This document shows positions 1 to 8,331 of a stretch of DNA of 64,000 nt, one piece after another. The notes under the pieces were generated by a model that did no database searches, had not been told where the DNA came from, and was given only the letters and a program-made list of their open reading frames with translations. The DNA lies in the NCBI RefSeq assembly GCF_021283545.2, contig NZ_CP128540.1, positions 5,616,501-5,680,500 on the forward strand. The letters run 5' to 3'. The DNA comes from Pseudomonas alloputida (GTDB lineage Bacteria > Pseudomonadota > Gammaproteobacteria > Pseudomonadales > Pseudomonadaceae). The position numbers and the translations under genes were made by a program. Each line of letters begins with the position of its first letter. The first letter of the stretch is position 1.

Positions 1-800
1 GGCGGGTCGATAGCGGCGCGCTGGGCATTGAGGTCGAGCTCGCCATGCAGCGGGCACAGCAGAATCTCGGGGCGCGCGCCCAGTACCTCCTGAAGGCTTT
101 GGTGAACCCGGCGGATCTCGGCTTGCCCAGGCAGGAACACCAGCACGCTGCCGGCCTGGTCAGCCAGCGCATGCAACACGCAGTCCACCACCCGTGGCTC
201 AATGAACTCGCCTGGCTGGAACGGCCGCCCCCAGCGGATATCCACCGGATGCATGCGGCCTTCGCTGCTGACCACCGGGGCATCGTCCAGCAACCGCGAC
301 AGGCGTTCGCCTTCCAGGGTCGCGGACATCAGCAGAATCTTCAGTGGCGGGTCGTCACGCAGCAACTCGCGGCCGTTAAGGCTCAGCGCAAGTGCGAGAT
401 CGGCATCCAGGCTGCGCTCGTGAAATTCGTCGAAGATCAGCAGGCCCACACCTTCCAGCGCCGGGTCGGCTTGCAGGCGGCGTGTGAGGATGCCTTCGGT
501 CACCACTTCGATACGGGTTTTCGGCCCGACCTTGCTGTCCAGACGGATGCGGTAACCCACCGTTTCCCCAACCTGCTCGCCCAGCTCACTGGCCAGCCGT
601 TCGGCCGCTGCCCGCGCAGCCAGGCGCCGTGGCTCGAGCATTAGGATGCTCTGCCCGGCCAGCCACGGTTCGTGCAGCAGCGCCAGTGGCACGCGGGTGG
701 TCTTGCCAGCGCCAGGCGGCGCTTCAAGCACCACTTCGTCACGGTTTTCCAGAGCTTGGCGCAGGGCGGGCAAGGCAGCATCAATGGGTAATGAAATCAT
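1..800 (-). CDS. hrpB: ATP-dependent RNA helicase HrpB, N-terminal part (cut by window edge)
   Basis: About 266 N-terminal residues of a DEAH-box helicase are visible on the minus strand; the rest lies before base 1. The ATG at 800 follows a GAGGACC ribosome-binding site. The protein starts MISLPIDAALPALRQAL, has the Walker A motif PPGAGKTT at residues 28-35, the motif LEPRRLAARAAAERLA near residue 56 and the DEFHERS (DExH) box at 124-130. These fit HrpB, a large bacterial helicase related to HrpA whose RNA substrate is poorly defined; HrpB of this type is associated with the wall synthase PBP1B in some species. It is transcribed away from the small lipoprotein gene at 917. Confidence 0.9.
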   Translation of the reverse strand, partial: MISLPIDAALPALRQALENRDEVVLEAPPGAGKTTRVPLALLHEPWLAGQSILMLEPRRLAARAAAERLASELGEQVGETVGYRIRLDSKVGPKTRIEVVTEGILTRRLQADPALEGVGLLIFDEFHERSLDADLALALSLNGRELLRDDPPLKILLMSATLEGERLSRLLDDAPVVSSEGRMHPVDIRWGRPFQPGEFIEPRVVDCVLHALADQAGSVLVFLPGQAEIRRVHQSLQEVLGARPEILLCPLHGELDLNAQRAAIDP

Positions 801-916
801 GGTGGTCCTCGAGCAGTCTCGCGAGTATAACGGCGAACCCAGCCTGCTCTATCATGGTCTTAACATCAGGTGCAGGCGCTTCGCTTGTCCTGCTGAACAC
901 CTTTTCGGAGATTTAC

Positions 917-1336
917 ATGCGCATCTCGACCCGCGTCATCGGTGGCGCCCTCATCGCCACCTTGCTGACTCAACTGACGGCCTGCGGCACCATTTTCTAC
1001 CCGGACCGGCGCGGCCAGATCGGCGGCAAGATCGACCCTGTGGTTGCTGCAATGGATGCCATCGGTATCCTGTTCTACGTGATCCCGGGGCTCATTGCCT
1101 TCGGCATCGACTTTGCCACCGGCGCCATTTACTACCCAGGTGGCCGAACTGCCCAGGTTGACCCGGCCAAACTGCAGGAAGCCGTCAGCCCCGATGGCAA
1201 GGTCGACAACCTGAAGTTGCAGGCCATTCTGGAAAGCGAACTGGGCCAGCGCCTGCCGCTGAACGACCCACGGCTGATCCAGCACCGCGGCAGCATCGAA
1301 CAACTGGCCAGCCTGGGCCTGGTCCCGGCAGCCTGA
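917..1336 (+). CDS. small YceK/YidQ-like lipoprotein
   Basis: A 139-residue protein with a lipoprotein signal peptide: MRISTRVIGGALIATLLTQ followed by the lipobox LTAC, so the predicted lipidated cysteine is residue 23. After it come GTIFYPDRRGQ, a hydrophobic stretch (IGILFYVIPGLIAFGIDFA) and a soluble tail. The start at 917 is chosen because it gives a proper signal peptide; upstream in-frame codons would add an unrelated hydrophilic leader. The pattern resembles YceK/YidQ-family outer-membrane lipoproteins of unknown role. The gene ends 22 bases before the cation-efflux gene and may be cotranscribed with it. Function is not known. Confidence 0.75.
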   Translation: MRISTRVIGGALIATLLTQLTACGTIFYPDRRGQIGGKIDPVVAAMDAIGILFYVIPGLIAFGIDFATGAIYYPGGRTAQVDPAKLQEAVSPDGKVDNLKLQAILESELGQRLPLNDPRLIQHRGSIEQLASLGLVPAA

Positions 1337-1358
1337 GCCACAAGGACACTGACCACGG

Positions 1359-2231
1359 ATGATCACTACCCCGGCTGAACACCAGCGCCTGCTCCGCCTT
1401 GCCACGCGCGCATCACTGGCGGTGGCCGGCATCCTGGTGCTGAGCAAGGCGCTGGCCTGGTGGCTGAGCGGGTCGGTGAGCCTGCTGGCCGGGCTGACCG
1501 ACTCGGCACTGGACGCCGTGGCCTCGTTCCTCAACCTGCTGGCGGTGCACTACGCCCTGCGCCCGGCCGACGACGATCACCGGTTCGGCCATGGCAAGGC
1601 CGAGGCCTTGGCCGGTATGGCGCAGGCGCTGTTCATCGGTGGCAGTGCGGTGCTGATCGGGGTGCAGGCGGTCGAGCGTCTGTACACCCCGCAACCGCTG
1701 GGTGATACCTCCATCGGTATCGCGGTGATGCTGCTGTCGCTGGTGCTGACGGTCGCCCTGCTGGCGCTGCAGTACAAGGTCATCCGGCTCACCGGCTCCA
1801 CTGCGGTACGGGCAGATTCCCTGCACTACCGTTCTGACTTGTTGCTCAACGGCAGCATTCTGCTGGCCCTGTTGCTGACGCGTTTTGGCTGGCCGCAGCT
1901 GGATGCGCTGTTCGGCCTGGGCATCGCCTTTTACATCCTCTGGAGTGCGTTGCAGATTGCCCGCGAAAGTACGGCGATCCTGATGGACAAGGCCTTACCC
2001 GGCGATGTTGGCGAGGACATGACCGCGCTGGTGCTGGCCGTTGCAGGCGTGAAAGGCGTGCATGACCTGCGCACGCGCGTGTCGGGCAACCAGTGGTTTG
2101 TGCAACTGCACCTGGAACTGCCGGGGCAACTGCCGCTGCATGAAGCGCATAGCTTGTGCGTGGAGGCCTCGCGGGTGATCCGCCAGCGTTACCCACAGGC
2201 AGACGTGACGGTGCACGCCGACCCGGTATGA
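1359..2231 (+). CDS. fieF: cation diffusion facilitator family divalent metal exporter (FieF/YiiP type)
   Basis: A 290-residue inner-membrane protein of the CDF family, which exports Zn2+, Fe2+ or Cd2+ in exchange for protons. Several hydrophobic helices are visible. The metal-site signatures are present: DSALD in helix 2, the DDDHRFGHGKAE loop, and HYRSD in helix 5. The C-terminal part (about 210-290) is the cytoplasmic dimerisation domain, with GVHDLRTR and a final VTVHADP. Length matches E. coli FieF (about 300). It follows the lipoprotein gene by 22 bases. The exact metal cannot be read from the sequence. Confidence 0.85.
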   Translation: MITTPAEHQRLLRLATRASLAVAGILVLSKALAWWLSGSVSLLAGLTDSALDAVASFLNLLAVHYALRPADDDHRFGHGKAEALAGMAQALFIGGSAVLIGVQAVERLYTPQPLGDTSIGIAVMLLSLVLTVALLALQYKVIRLTGSTAVRADSLHYRSDLLLNGSILLALLLTRFGWPQLDALFGLGIAFYILWSALQIARESTAILMDKALPGDVGEDMTALVLAVAGVKGVHDLRTRVSGNQWFVQLHLELPGQLPLHEAHSLCVEASRVIRQRYPQADVTVHADPV

Positions 2232-2258
2232 GGTAATTAATCCCTACCCCTGCAGGGT

Positions 2259-3095
2259 TCAGTTGATGCTGTAACCCCGACCACTGAAGCAAGCCCCCAG
2301 CGCCCGCTGGTAGTGGCTGAGCACAGTGGCCGCCGGTGCGTACGTCGCCGTCGCCGGGTCGAAGCCCGACTGGCTCACCGCCCAGCGATGGCACTGGTAG
2401 CGGTCCTGCTCCTGCTGTTCCTGACCCTGGCCATACATCGGATAAGCCACCACGTCATACCCGCCATTTGCCGGGGCCACCGGCACGGGCGACGGCACGC
2501 CGACCGGCGGGTTGACCACCACATATTCCTGGCTGTCTGCCAGGTACTGGTAATAGGTATCGGCCACCAGAAAGAACAGCGCACCACCCAACCACACTTC
2601 CCGCGCGTAAGGCGGCAGATAACTGACCCGCACGCCGTACGGCGGGGTCACCACGATGTAACGGCCCCCGTGCGGGCGGTACCAGTAACCCCCGGAGTAG
2701 AAATAGTCAGCGCCCCGGTAGGGTACTTTCCAGTAGCGGTCAGGAAAATGATCCACCGTGTGCCCTGGGCGATACTGCGGCCCAGGCCCCCAGCCATTGC
2801 CATGGCCATCCGGGCGCCCCTGCCAGTCGCCACCGGGCCGTTGCCCCGGGCCACCGGTTTGCCAGTGGTGATCATCACCGTGGCGGCGGGGGATGTCCTG
2901 GTAATACCCCTGGCGCGGCGGTTGGGTCTGGCGCACTTCGTCGCGCGAGTTGAGCGAGCGCCCCGGTCCACCCTCACCTTGCACCTGCTGGCCACGTTCA
3001 CCGTGCCCCTCGCCGGGCCCTTCAGCCAAGGCCCCAAGGCTGATGCTCAAACCCAGTAAACCAACACCTGCCAACTGCCAGATGCGCGACGTCAT
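2259..3095 (-). CDS. DUF6515-family secreted Gly/Pro/Tyr-rich protein
   Basis: 278 residues. The ATG at 3095 has a GAGGAAC ribosome-binding site and gives a clear signal peptide ending ALA-EG near residue 24; in-frame codons further upstream would bury that signal. The middle is rich in Gly, Pro, His and Arg, followed by the aromatic motifs YFYSGGYWYRP, PPYGVRVSYLPPYAREV and LGGALFFLVADTYYQY. These are hallmarks of DUF6515 proteins, which are common in Pseudomonas and of unknown function. Likely periplasmic or outer-membrane associated. It converges on the cation-efflux gene. Confidence 0.75.
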   Translation of the reverse strand: MTSRIWQLAGVGLLGLSISLGALAEGPGEGHGERGQQVQGEGGPGRSLNSRDEVRQTQPPRQGYYQDIPRRHGDDHHWQTGGPGQRPGGDWQGRPDGHGNGWGPGPQYRPGHTVDHFPDRYWKVPYRGADYFYSGGYWYRPHGGRYIVVTPPYGVRVSYLPPYAREVWLGGALFFLVADTYYQYLADSQEYVVVNPPVGVPSPVPVAPANGGYDVVAYPMYGQGQEQQEQDRYQCHRWAVSQSGFDPATATYAPAATVLSHYQRALGACFSGRGYSIN

Positions 3096-3177
3096 GGTGT
3101 TCCTCTCGGTAGAAAAAACTGCAACCAACGCCAGTCTACCGTGCCCACCACACAGGCCAATTAAAATTCCCGACATG

Positions 3178-3205
3178 AAAAAAGGGAGACCACAGGGCCT
3201 CCCTT
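3178..3205 (-). terminator. strong rho-independent terminator on the minus strand
   Basis: AAGGGAG (3182-3188) pairs perfectly with CTCCCTT (3199-3205). A further CC/GG pairing (3190-3191 with 3196-3197) continues the stem after one mismatch. On the minus strand the hairpin is followed directly by six T residues (A-run at 3178-3183 on the plus strand). No protein-coding gene is seen upstream of it on that strand, so it would end a small RNA or act as an attenuator ahead of the DUF6515 gene. Confidence 0.7.
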
Positions 3206-3470
3206 CAGGAATTGTCGTCCGTGCTCGGCACTTGTGGCGCCGGCTCACCTCACACCGTCTTCTGGAGGGTGTGTAGCCCGGGGGCCTGCAGATCCTGTTG
3301 GATGGCCGGCCGCGACCGCCCGCCTAGGGCGCGTCGCCGTGGACTGATGTCCGGGCAGTGATTCTGGTGATAAAGATACCGGACGGGTTGCGACAGAGGA
3401 TTGCGAAGATTGCTCAGATAAATAGCACTTGCGCAATTTTTCACCCTGGATTGATAATTCGCAGCAATCC
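3178..3470 (-). ncRNA. candidate small RNA or 5' leader ending at the orphan terminator
   Basis: The 395 bases between the divergent DUF6515 and Lrp genes hold no convincing gene. The one strong signal is the minus-strand terminator at 3178-3205. A transcript started on the minus strand near the Lrp promoter region would run some 200-280 bases and stop there. Upstream of the terminator lies a small hairpin (ACACC/GGTGT near 3264-3284). No clear minus-strand promoter could be picked, so the 5' end given here is only a limit. The alternative is a long leader with attenuation for the DUF6515 gene. Confidence 0.3.
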
Positions 3471-3490
3471 GAACAGAAAAGGCAAATGCC

Positions 3491-3967
3491 ATGAGCAAAC
3501 TTGACCGCTACGACCTGAGCATCCTCGCCGAATTGCAGCGCGATGCGCGCATTTCCAACCAGGAACTGGCCGAACGCATCGGCCTGTCGCCATCGCCATG
3601 CTCGCGTCGGGTCAAGCAACTGGAGGACGACGGCTATATCTCGCGCCAGGTGGCCCTGCTCGACCGCAAGAAGCTGGGCCTGAGCCTGACCGCCTATGTG
3701 TTGATAGGTATGGACCGCCACACCCCGGAGCGCTTTGAAACATTCGAGGCCGCCATCCGCAACCTGCCACAGGTGCTCGAGTGCAGCCTGGTCACCGGCA
3801 TGGATGCCGACTATCAGTTGAAAGTGGTGGTGCCGGACATGGACCACTACCAGAAACTGCTTCTAGGCAGCCTGACCCGTATCGAAGGCGTCACCAGCGT
3901 GCGCTCGAGCTTCGTGCTCAACCAGGTGTTGGCCAGCACCGAGCTGCCATTGACCCACCTGCGTTAA
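3491..3967 (+). CDS. Lrp/AsnC-family transcriptional regulator
   Basis: A 158-residue regulator. The N-terminal AsnC-type helix-turn-helix (about 1-60) reads LDRYDLSILAELQRDARIS followed by LAERIGLSPSPCSRRVKQLE. The C-terminal RAM domain (about 65-150) includes ECSLVTGMDADYQLKVVV and GVTSVRSSF, the effector-binding and oligomerisation region. Such proteins sense amino acids and bind DNA as octamers. The gene diverges from the DUF6515 gene across a 395-base region containing A/T-rich segments suitable for autoregulation. Its target pathway cannot be told from the neighbours. Confidence 0.9.
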   Translation: MSKLDRYDLSILAELQRDARISNQELAERIGLSPSPCSRRVKQLEDDGYISRQVALLDRKKLGLSLTAYVLIGMDRHTPERFETFEAAIRNLPQVLECSLVTGMDADYQLKVVVPDMDHYQKLLLGSLTRIEGVTSVRSSFVLNQVLASTELPLTHLR

Positions 3968-4020
3968 TTGCTTGCCCAGCCGACGTATAATCGGACGCTC
4001 AACCCGCCTGGAGAACACCG

Positions 4021-4224
4021 ATGGATCCCGCCGTATTCGAAGAATGGATGATGATCATCCTGGTCACCGTGTTGATCGGTTTCATGGGCTTCATCGTCTG
4101 GGACCTGGCAAAAAAGTCCAAGGCGGGTAAGTTCGGGACGCTGATCCTGTTCTTCGTGCTGGGCCTGGGGGTGCTGGCCTTCATCATCAAAAGCGTGGTG
4201 GTGGGGTTTCTGGAAGGCGTATAA
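4021..4224 (+). CDS. DUF2788-family small membrane protein
   Basis: 67 residues, starting MDPAVFEEWMM after a CTGGAGAA ribosome-binding site. Two hydrophobic helices (about 10-28 and 40-60) flank a short basic loop (LAKKSKAGKF). This is the usual shape of the DUF2788 family found in Pseudomonas and relatives. No function is known. It lies 53 bases after the Lrp-type gene and converges on rluE. Confidence 0.75.
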   Translation: MDPAVFEEWMMIILVTVLIGFMGFIVWDLAKKSKAGKFGTLILFFVLGLGVLAFIIKSVVVGFLEGV

Positions 4225-4230
4225 AACATT

Positions 4231-4253
4231 TCAGGGCCATTCGCGGGCCCTGA
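4231..4253. terminator. hairpin between convergent genes
   Basis: TCAGGGCC (4231-4238) and GGCCCTGA (4246-4253) form a perfect 8-bp stem with a 7-base loop between the stop codons of the DUF2788 gene and rluE. There is no long T-run on the plus side; the minus side continues AATGTTTTATA. It could act in both directions. Confidence 0.5.
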
Positions 4254-4259
4254 CCTGAA

Positions 4260-4892
4260 CTAAAGCCTGGCAGGGACCTCCCGCCAGCAACCCTGCTCCA
4301 GCCCATCCAGCGCCCAGTCACCAATGCGCACGCGCACCAGGCGCAAGGTCGGCAAGCCCACTGCTGCCGTCATCCGCCGCACCTGGCGGTTACGCCCTTC
4401 GCGAATCACCAGTTCCAGCCAGCTGGTCGGCACGCTCTTGCGAAACCGTACCGGCGGGTTACGCGGCCACAGCTCGGGTTCTTCCAGGCGCCGCGCCTCA
4501 GCCGGCAAGGTCGGCCCATCGTTCAGCTCAACGCCATCACGCAAGCGCTGCAACTGCTCGTCACTCGGTTCACCCTCCACCTGCACCCAGTAGGTCTTGG
4601 CCAGCTTGTGCTTCGGATCGGCAATCCGCGCCTGCAACCCGCCATCGTTGGTCAGCAACAGCAAGCCTTCGCTGTCGCGGTCCAGCCGCCCGGCCGGGTA
4701 TACGCCCGGAATGTCGATGAAGTCCTTGAGCGTCGCGCGCCCTTCACCGTCGCTGAACTGGGTCAGCACGTCGAACGGTTTGTTGAACAGGATCAGGCGC
4801 GGCTCGGCGGGTGGCGCCTTGGCCTGGCGACGCGGGCCGGCGGCAGGCCGCGCCTGGGGGCGGCGCGGCTTGTTACGGGGTGGCAGTGACAT
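4260..4892 (-). CDS. rluE: 23S rRNA pseudouridine synthase RluE
   Basis: 210 residues of the RsuA/RluB/E/F family. The first 30 residues are basic and Pro/Arg-rich, and no S4 domain is evident. The core starts [16 protein letters not shown] and carries the catalytic-Asp motif [13 protein letters not shown] near residues 68-80, then [10 protein letters not shown] and [11 protein letters not shown]. This organisation matches RluE, which makes pseudouridine 2457 in E. coli 23S rRNA. It sits 6 bases after amn in the same direction and is probably cotranscribed. Confidence 0.88.
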   Translation of the reverse strand: MSLPPRNKPRRPQARPAAGPRRQAKAPPAEPRLILFNKPFDVLTQFSDGEGRATLKDFIDIPGVYPAGRLDRDSEGLLLLTNDGGLQARIADPKHKLAKTYWVQVEGEPSDEQLQRLRDGVELNDGPTLPAEARRLEEPELWPRNPPVRFRKSVPTSWLELVIREGRNRQVRRMTAAVGLPTLRLVRVRIGDWALDGLEQGCWREVPARL

Positions 4893-4898
4893 GGATCC

Positions 4899-6362
4899 TC
4901 AGCGGAACGGCGGCTCATCGAAGCTGCGCAGTTTACGCGAGTGCAGCGAGTTGAGCTCGGTGCGCAGCAGATCGAGGGCAGCAATGCCGATCTTCAGGTG
5001 CTGGCTGACCGCCCGGTTATAGAAGGCGTTGGCCGAACCTGGCAGTTTGATCTCGCTGTGCAGCGGCTTGTCGGACACACACAGCAAGGTGCCGTAAGGT
5101 ACGCGCAAACGGTAGCCCTGGGCAGCAATGGTGCCGCTTTCCATGTCCACCGCCACGGCACGCGACAGGTTGATCAGCGGGCGTTCCTGAGCCCAGCGCA
5201 GCTCCCAGTTGCGGTCGTCGTAGGTCAGCACGGTGCCGGTGCGCAGGCGCTTTTTCAACTGCTCGCCACGCTCGCCAGTGACCTGAGCGGCGGCCTCCTG
5301 CAAGGCCATCTGTACTTCGGCCAGGGCCGGGATCGGGATATTCGGCGGCACGACCCGGTCGAGAATGCCGTCACGGCGCATATAGGCGTGTGCCAGCACG
5401 TAGTCGCCGATGGTCTGCGACTGCCGCAGGCCGCCGCAGTGACCGATCATCAGCCAGCAATGCGGGCGCAGCACGGCCAGGTGGTCGGTGATGTTCTTGG
5501 CGTTGGATGGGCCCACACCAATGTTGACCAAGGTAACGCCATCGCCGTCGGCGGCGATCAGGTGGTAGGCCGGCATCTGGTAGCGGTGCCAGACCACGCT
5601 GGCCACCAGGGCCTGGGTTTCGCCATGGTCCATGCCCTTTTCGATCACGACGTTGCCCGGCAGCACCATACGTACGAAGCGCGGGTCGTCACGCAGTTGG
5701 TCCAGGCCATGGCTGATGAACTGGTCGACATAGCGGTGGTAGTTGGTCAGCAGGATCCACGGCTGTACATGGCGCCAGTCGCTGCCGGTGTAGTGCACCA
5801 GGCGGCGTAGCGAGAAGTCGACGCGCGCGGCATCGAACAACGCCAGTGGCATGATTTCAGCACGGTCCCAGTCGTACAGGCCATCAGCGATGTTGTCGGT
5901 GGCCGCCGACAGGTCGGTGCTGGGGAACACCCGCGCCAGCTGCGCAGCGGTAATGCCGCTACCGGCCAGCTCGTCGCCCTGGTCGACCACATAGGGGTAA
6001 GGGATATTCTGCTCGCTGACGCCGACTTCTACCGTAACGGTGTAGTCATGCATCAGCGGGCGCAGTTGCTCAAGCAGGTAGCCACGGAACGCAGCGGGCT
6101 GGGTGACGGTGACGCTGTAGGTGCCGGCAACCTGGACCTTGGCATAGGCACGGGTGGTGGCGGCGACTTCGCCATGGCTGTAGTAGGTCAGGCGCAGAGC
6201 CGGGTAGCGGAACAGGTCGCGCTCATCGGTATCGGGCTCGGTACGGTCCTTCAGGTAACGCTTCAGGGCCTGACTAAGGGCACCTGTGGCCTGTTCATGC
6301 AAGGCCGCCAGACGGTCGACGGCCTGTTCGGGGGTATCAACGACTACAAAAGCGTGGCTCAC
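4899..6362 (-). CDS. amn: AMP nucleosidase
   Basis: 487 residues. AMP nucleosidase cleaves AMP to adenine and ribose 5-phosphate. The protein has the family's N-terminal domain (about 1-175, with YSVTVTQPAAFRGYLLEQL) and a C-terminal nucleoside-phosphorylase fold with GPSNAKNITDHLAVLRP, WLMIGHCGGLR and the ribose-binding VDMESGTIAAQGYR. A GTG start at 6362 is preferred: AGGAAG lies 6 bases upstream and the product begins SHAFVVVDTP. The reading frame stays open to 6449, but that extension has no ribosome-binding site. Length matches E. coli Amn (484). Confidence 0.93.
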   Translation of the reverse strand: MSHAFVVVDTPEQAVDRLAALHEQATGALSQALKRYLKDRTEPDTDERDLFRYPALRLTYYSHGEVAATTRAYAKVQVAGTYSVTVTQPAAFRGYLLEQLRPLMHDYTVTVEVGVSEQNIPYPYVVDQGDELAGSGITAAQLARVFPSTDLSAATDNIADGLYDWDRAEIMPLALFDAARVDFSLRRLVHYTGSDWRHVQPWILLTNYHRYVDQFISHGLDQLRDDPRFVRMVLPGNVVIEKGMDHGETQALVASVVWHRYQMPAYHLIAADGDGVTLVNIGVGPSNAKNITDHLAVLRPHCWLMIGHCGGLRQSQTIGDYVLAHAYMRRDGILDRVVPPNIPIPALAEVQMALQEAAAQVTGERGEQLKKRLRTGTVLTYDDRNWELRWAQERPLINLSRAVAVDMESGTIAAQGYRLRVPYGTLLCVSDKPLHSEIKLPGSANAFYNRAVSQHLKIGIAALDLLRTELNSLHSRKLRSFDEPPFR

Positions 6363-6448
6363 ACTGTGCTTCCTGTCTGGACATGCATGTGATCCATCTT
6401 GCCTGCCTTCTTGGTTAAATACACCCCCATTGATCGGTGTTGGGTTCA

Positions 6449-6472
6449 TTCGCGGGCAAGCCCGCTGCTACA
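6449..6472. repeat. single REP element overlapping a stop codon
   Basis: A single REP copy: TTCGCGGGCAAGCCCGC followed by TGCTACA, the hairpin core of the REP family seen throughout this window. The stop codon of the downstream AidB-like gene (minus strand, 6468-6470) is the TAG inside this REP. Confidence 0.8.
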
Positions 6473-8120
6473 GGGGCCAGGCAGGCGTAGCCCTTGTGAC
6501 CAATGCCATCACATTTACACCTCGCGGCAGCGCCCCGTACACCCGGCCACCACCGGCCAAGCGGCTGCCGATAAACGCATCACTGACGTCTGCATTCCCG
6601 GCCTCCAGCAGCAGCTTGGCCTGCAACGCCAGGGCAATATCCTCGGTCAGTTGCCGCGCGCGGTACTGCATGTCACCGGTGTCGGCAAACGCCCCCTTGA
6701 GGTTGCCGATATGCGCCGCCAGGCGCGGGTCGCCATGCCCGTCACCCAGTTCGACAAACAGTGCATCGAGTACGCCCGGCTCCTTGGACAAGGCCCGCAG
6801 CACATCCAGGCACTGCACGTTGCCCGAGCCCTCCCAGGTCGAGTTGACCGGTGCCTCGCGGTACAGCCGTGGCAGAATGCTGTCTTCCACATAACCCGCG
6901 CCACCCAGGCATTCGGCGGCCTCGTTGATCATGGCCGGCGCACGTTTGCAGATCCAGTACTTGCCCACCGCCGTGACCAGCCGGGCAAAATGCGCCTGTT
7001 GCGGGTCGTCCAGTTGCTCCAGCGCCTGGCCCATGCGCAAGCTCAGGGCGAGCGCAGCCTCGCTTTCCAGGGCCAGGTCGGCCAGCACGTTCTGCATCAA
7101 TGGCTGCTCGTTCAGCACCCGCCCGCCGACCTTGCGATGCGCGCAATGGTGGGCCGCCTGCGTCAACGCCTGGCGCATCAGTGCGCTGGAGCCGACCATG
7201 CAGTCGAACCGGGTCATGGCGACCATCTCGATGATGGTCGGCACGCCGCGTCCCTCTTCGCCGATCATCCACGCCAGCGCACCGCGGAACTCCACCTCGC
7301 TGGAGGCGTTGGAGCTGTTGCCCAGCTTGTTCTTCAGGCGCTGGATATAGAACTGGTTGCGGTTGTCATCGGGGCGGTGGCGCGGCAGCAGGAAGCAGCT
7401 CAGGCCTTTTTCGGTTTGCGCCAAGGTCAGGAAAGCGTCGCACATCGGCGCCGAGCAGAACCACTTGTGGCCAACCAGCTCATAGGCCTGCCCCGGGCCC
7501 GGCGCACCGACCGGATAGGCCCGGGTAGTGTTGGCGCGCACATCGGTGCCGCCCTGTTTTTCGGTCATGGCCATGCCCAGGGTGACCCCGGCCTTGTGCC
7601 GGTCGCCAACGTTGCGCGGGTCATATTCGCAGGCAAGGATTTTCGGCAGCCAGTATTCAGCCAGCTCAGGCTGCAGGCGCAATGCCGGCACGGCGGCAAA
7701 CGTCATGGTCAGCGGGCAGCCGGTGCCGGCCTCGGCCTGGCTGTGCAGGTAGGTCATCGACGCCCGTGCAACATGGGCGCCAGCACGGGGTTCGGCCCAT
7801 GGTAAAGAAGGCAGGCCATGTTCGACGGCGGTACGCATCAGCTCATGGTAGGCCGGGTGGAACTCGACCAGGTCGATGCGATGGCCGTAGCGGTCGTGGC
7901 TGCTGAACTCGGGTTTGTGCGCGTTGGCCAGGAAGCCTGCCTGCATCAGCGGGCCGCCGGCCAGGGCACCATAGGCGTCGATCCGCGACTCGGCCCAGCC
8001 CGCGCCAAAACGCCTTGACCATTCTTGCAAGGGCAGGTCGAGGCGGTACAGGTTGGCACCGTCGAGCGGCGGCGGCTGGTTGGTGACTTCGTGGGTTTCA
8101 GCGTACTGGTGCAGGCTCAT
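6468..8120 (-). CDS. AidB-like acyl-CoA dehydrogenase family protein
   Basis: 550 residues of the acyl-CoA dehydrogenase superfamily, closest in pattern to E. coli AidB, a flavoprotein of the adaptive response to alkylation that binds DNA. AidB signatures include the N-terminal TNQPPPLDGANLYRLD, the flavin region CPLTMTFAAVPALR, GMAMTEKQGGTDVRANTTRA, LVGHKWFCSAPMCDAF, KNKLGNSSNASSEVEF, MTRFDCMVGS, ECLGGAGYVEDS and REAPVNSTWEGSGNVQCLDVLRAL. The C-terminal residues (VTRATPAWPL) end at a TAG that belongs to a REP element, so the tail may have been remodelled. A role in alkylation protection is inference. Confidence 0.87.
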   Translation of the reverse strand: MSLHQYAETHEVTNQPPPLDGANLYRLDLPLQEWSRRFGAGWAESRIDAYGALAGGPLMQAGFLANAHKPEFSSHDRYGHRIDLVEFHPAYHELMRTAVEHGLPSLPWAEPRAGAHVARASMTYLHSQAEAGTGCPLTMTFAAVPALRLQPELAEYWLPKILACEYDPRNVGDRHKAGVTLGMAMTEKQGGTDVRANTTRAYPVGAPGPGQAYELVGHKWFCSAPMCDAFLTLAQTEKGLSCFLLPRHRPDDNRNQFYIQRLKNKLGNSSNASSEVEFRGALAWMIGEEGRGVPTIIEMVAMTRFDCMVGSSALMRQALTQAAHHCAHRKVGGRVLNEQPLMQNVLADLALESEAALALSLRMGQALEQLDDPQQAHFARLVTAVGKYWICKRAPAMINEAAECLGGAGYVEDSILPRLYREAPVNSTWEGSGNVQCLDVLRALSKEPGVLDALFVELGDGHGDPRLAAHIGNLKGAFADTGDMQYRARQLTEDIALALQAKLLLEAGNADVSDAFIGSRLAGGGRVYGALPRGVNVMALVTRATPAWPL

Positions 8121-8227
8121 CGGGGGGCTCCTGGATCCGGGTAGGCTTGAGAGACCCAGTGAAGCACTGCTTGCGGGGTAGTCAAAGGGGTATTAATGAC
8201 TAAACGTGTGGTTGCTGGCGTGCGCGC

Positions 8228-8331
8228 GTAGGAGCGGGTTTACCCGCGAATACGGTGGTGGCGGCAACGGTGAACGGTGGGTGGATATTGGCCAGCAGAC
8301 CCGGCCCTTCCGCGGGTGAACCCGCTCCTAC
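8228..8331. repeat. REP doublet (REPIN), 104 bases, conserved-spacer type
   Basis: Two inverted REP copies: GTAGGAGCGGGTTTACCCGC at the left end and GCGGGTGAACCCGCTCCTAC at the right end. The spacer contains GGCAACGGTGAACGG and GGATATTGGCCAGCAG. The same 104-base layout occurs at 18544-18647 and, inverted, at 24471-24574. The right REP overlaps the stop codon of the LadS-type kinase gene (8328-8330). Confidence 0.9.

Noticed and set aside
3250..3498. An 82-codon minus-strand frame across the Lrp-type start
   Set aside because: It overlaps the regulator's promoter and start, has no ribosome-binding site and no recognisable product; the terminator nearby is better explained by an RNA or leader.
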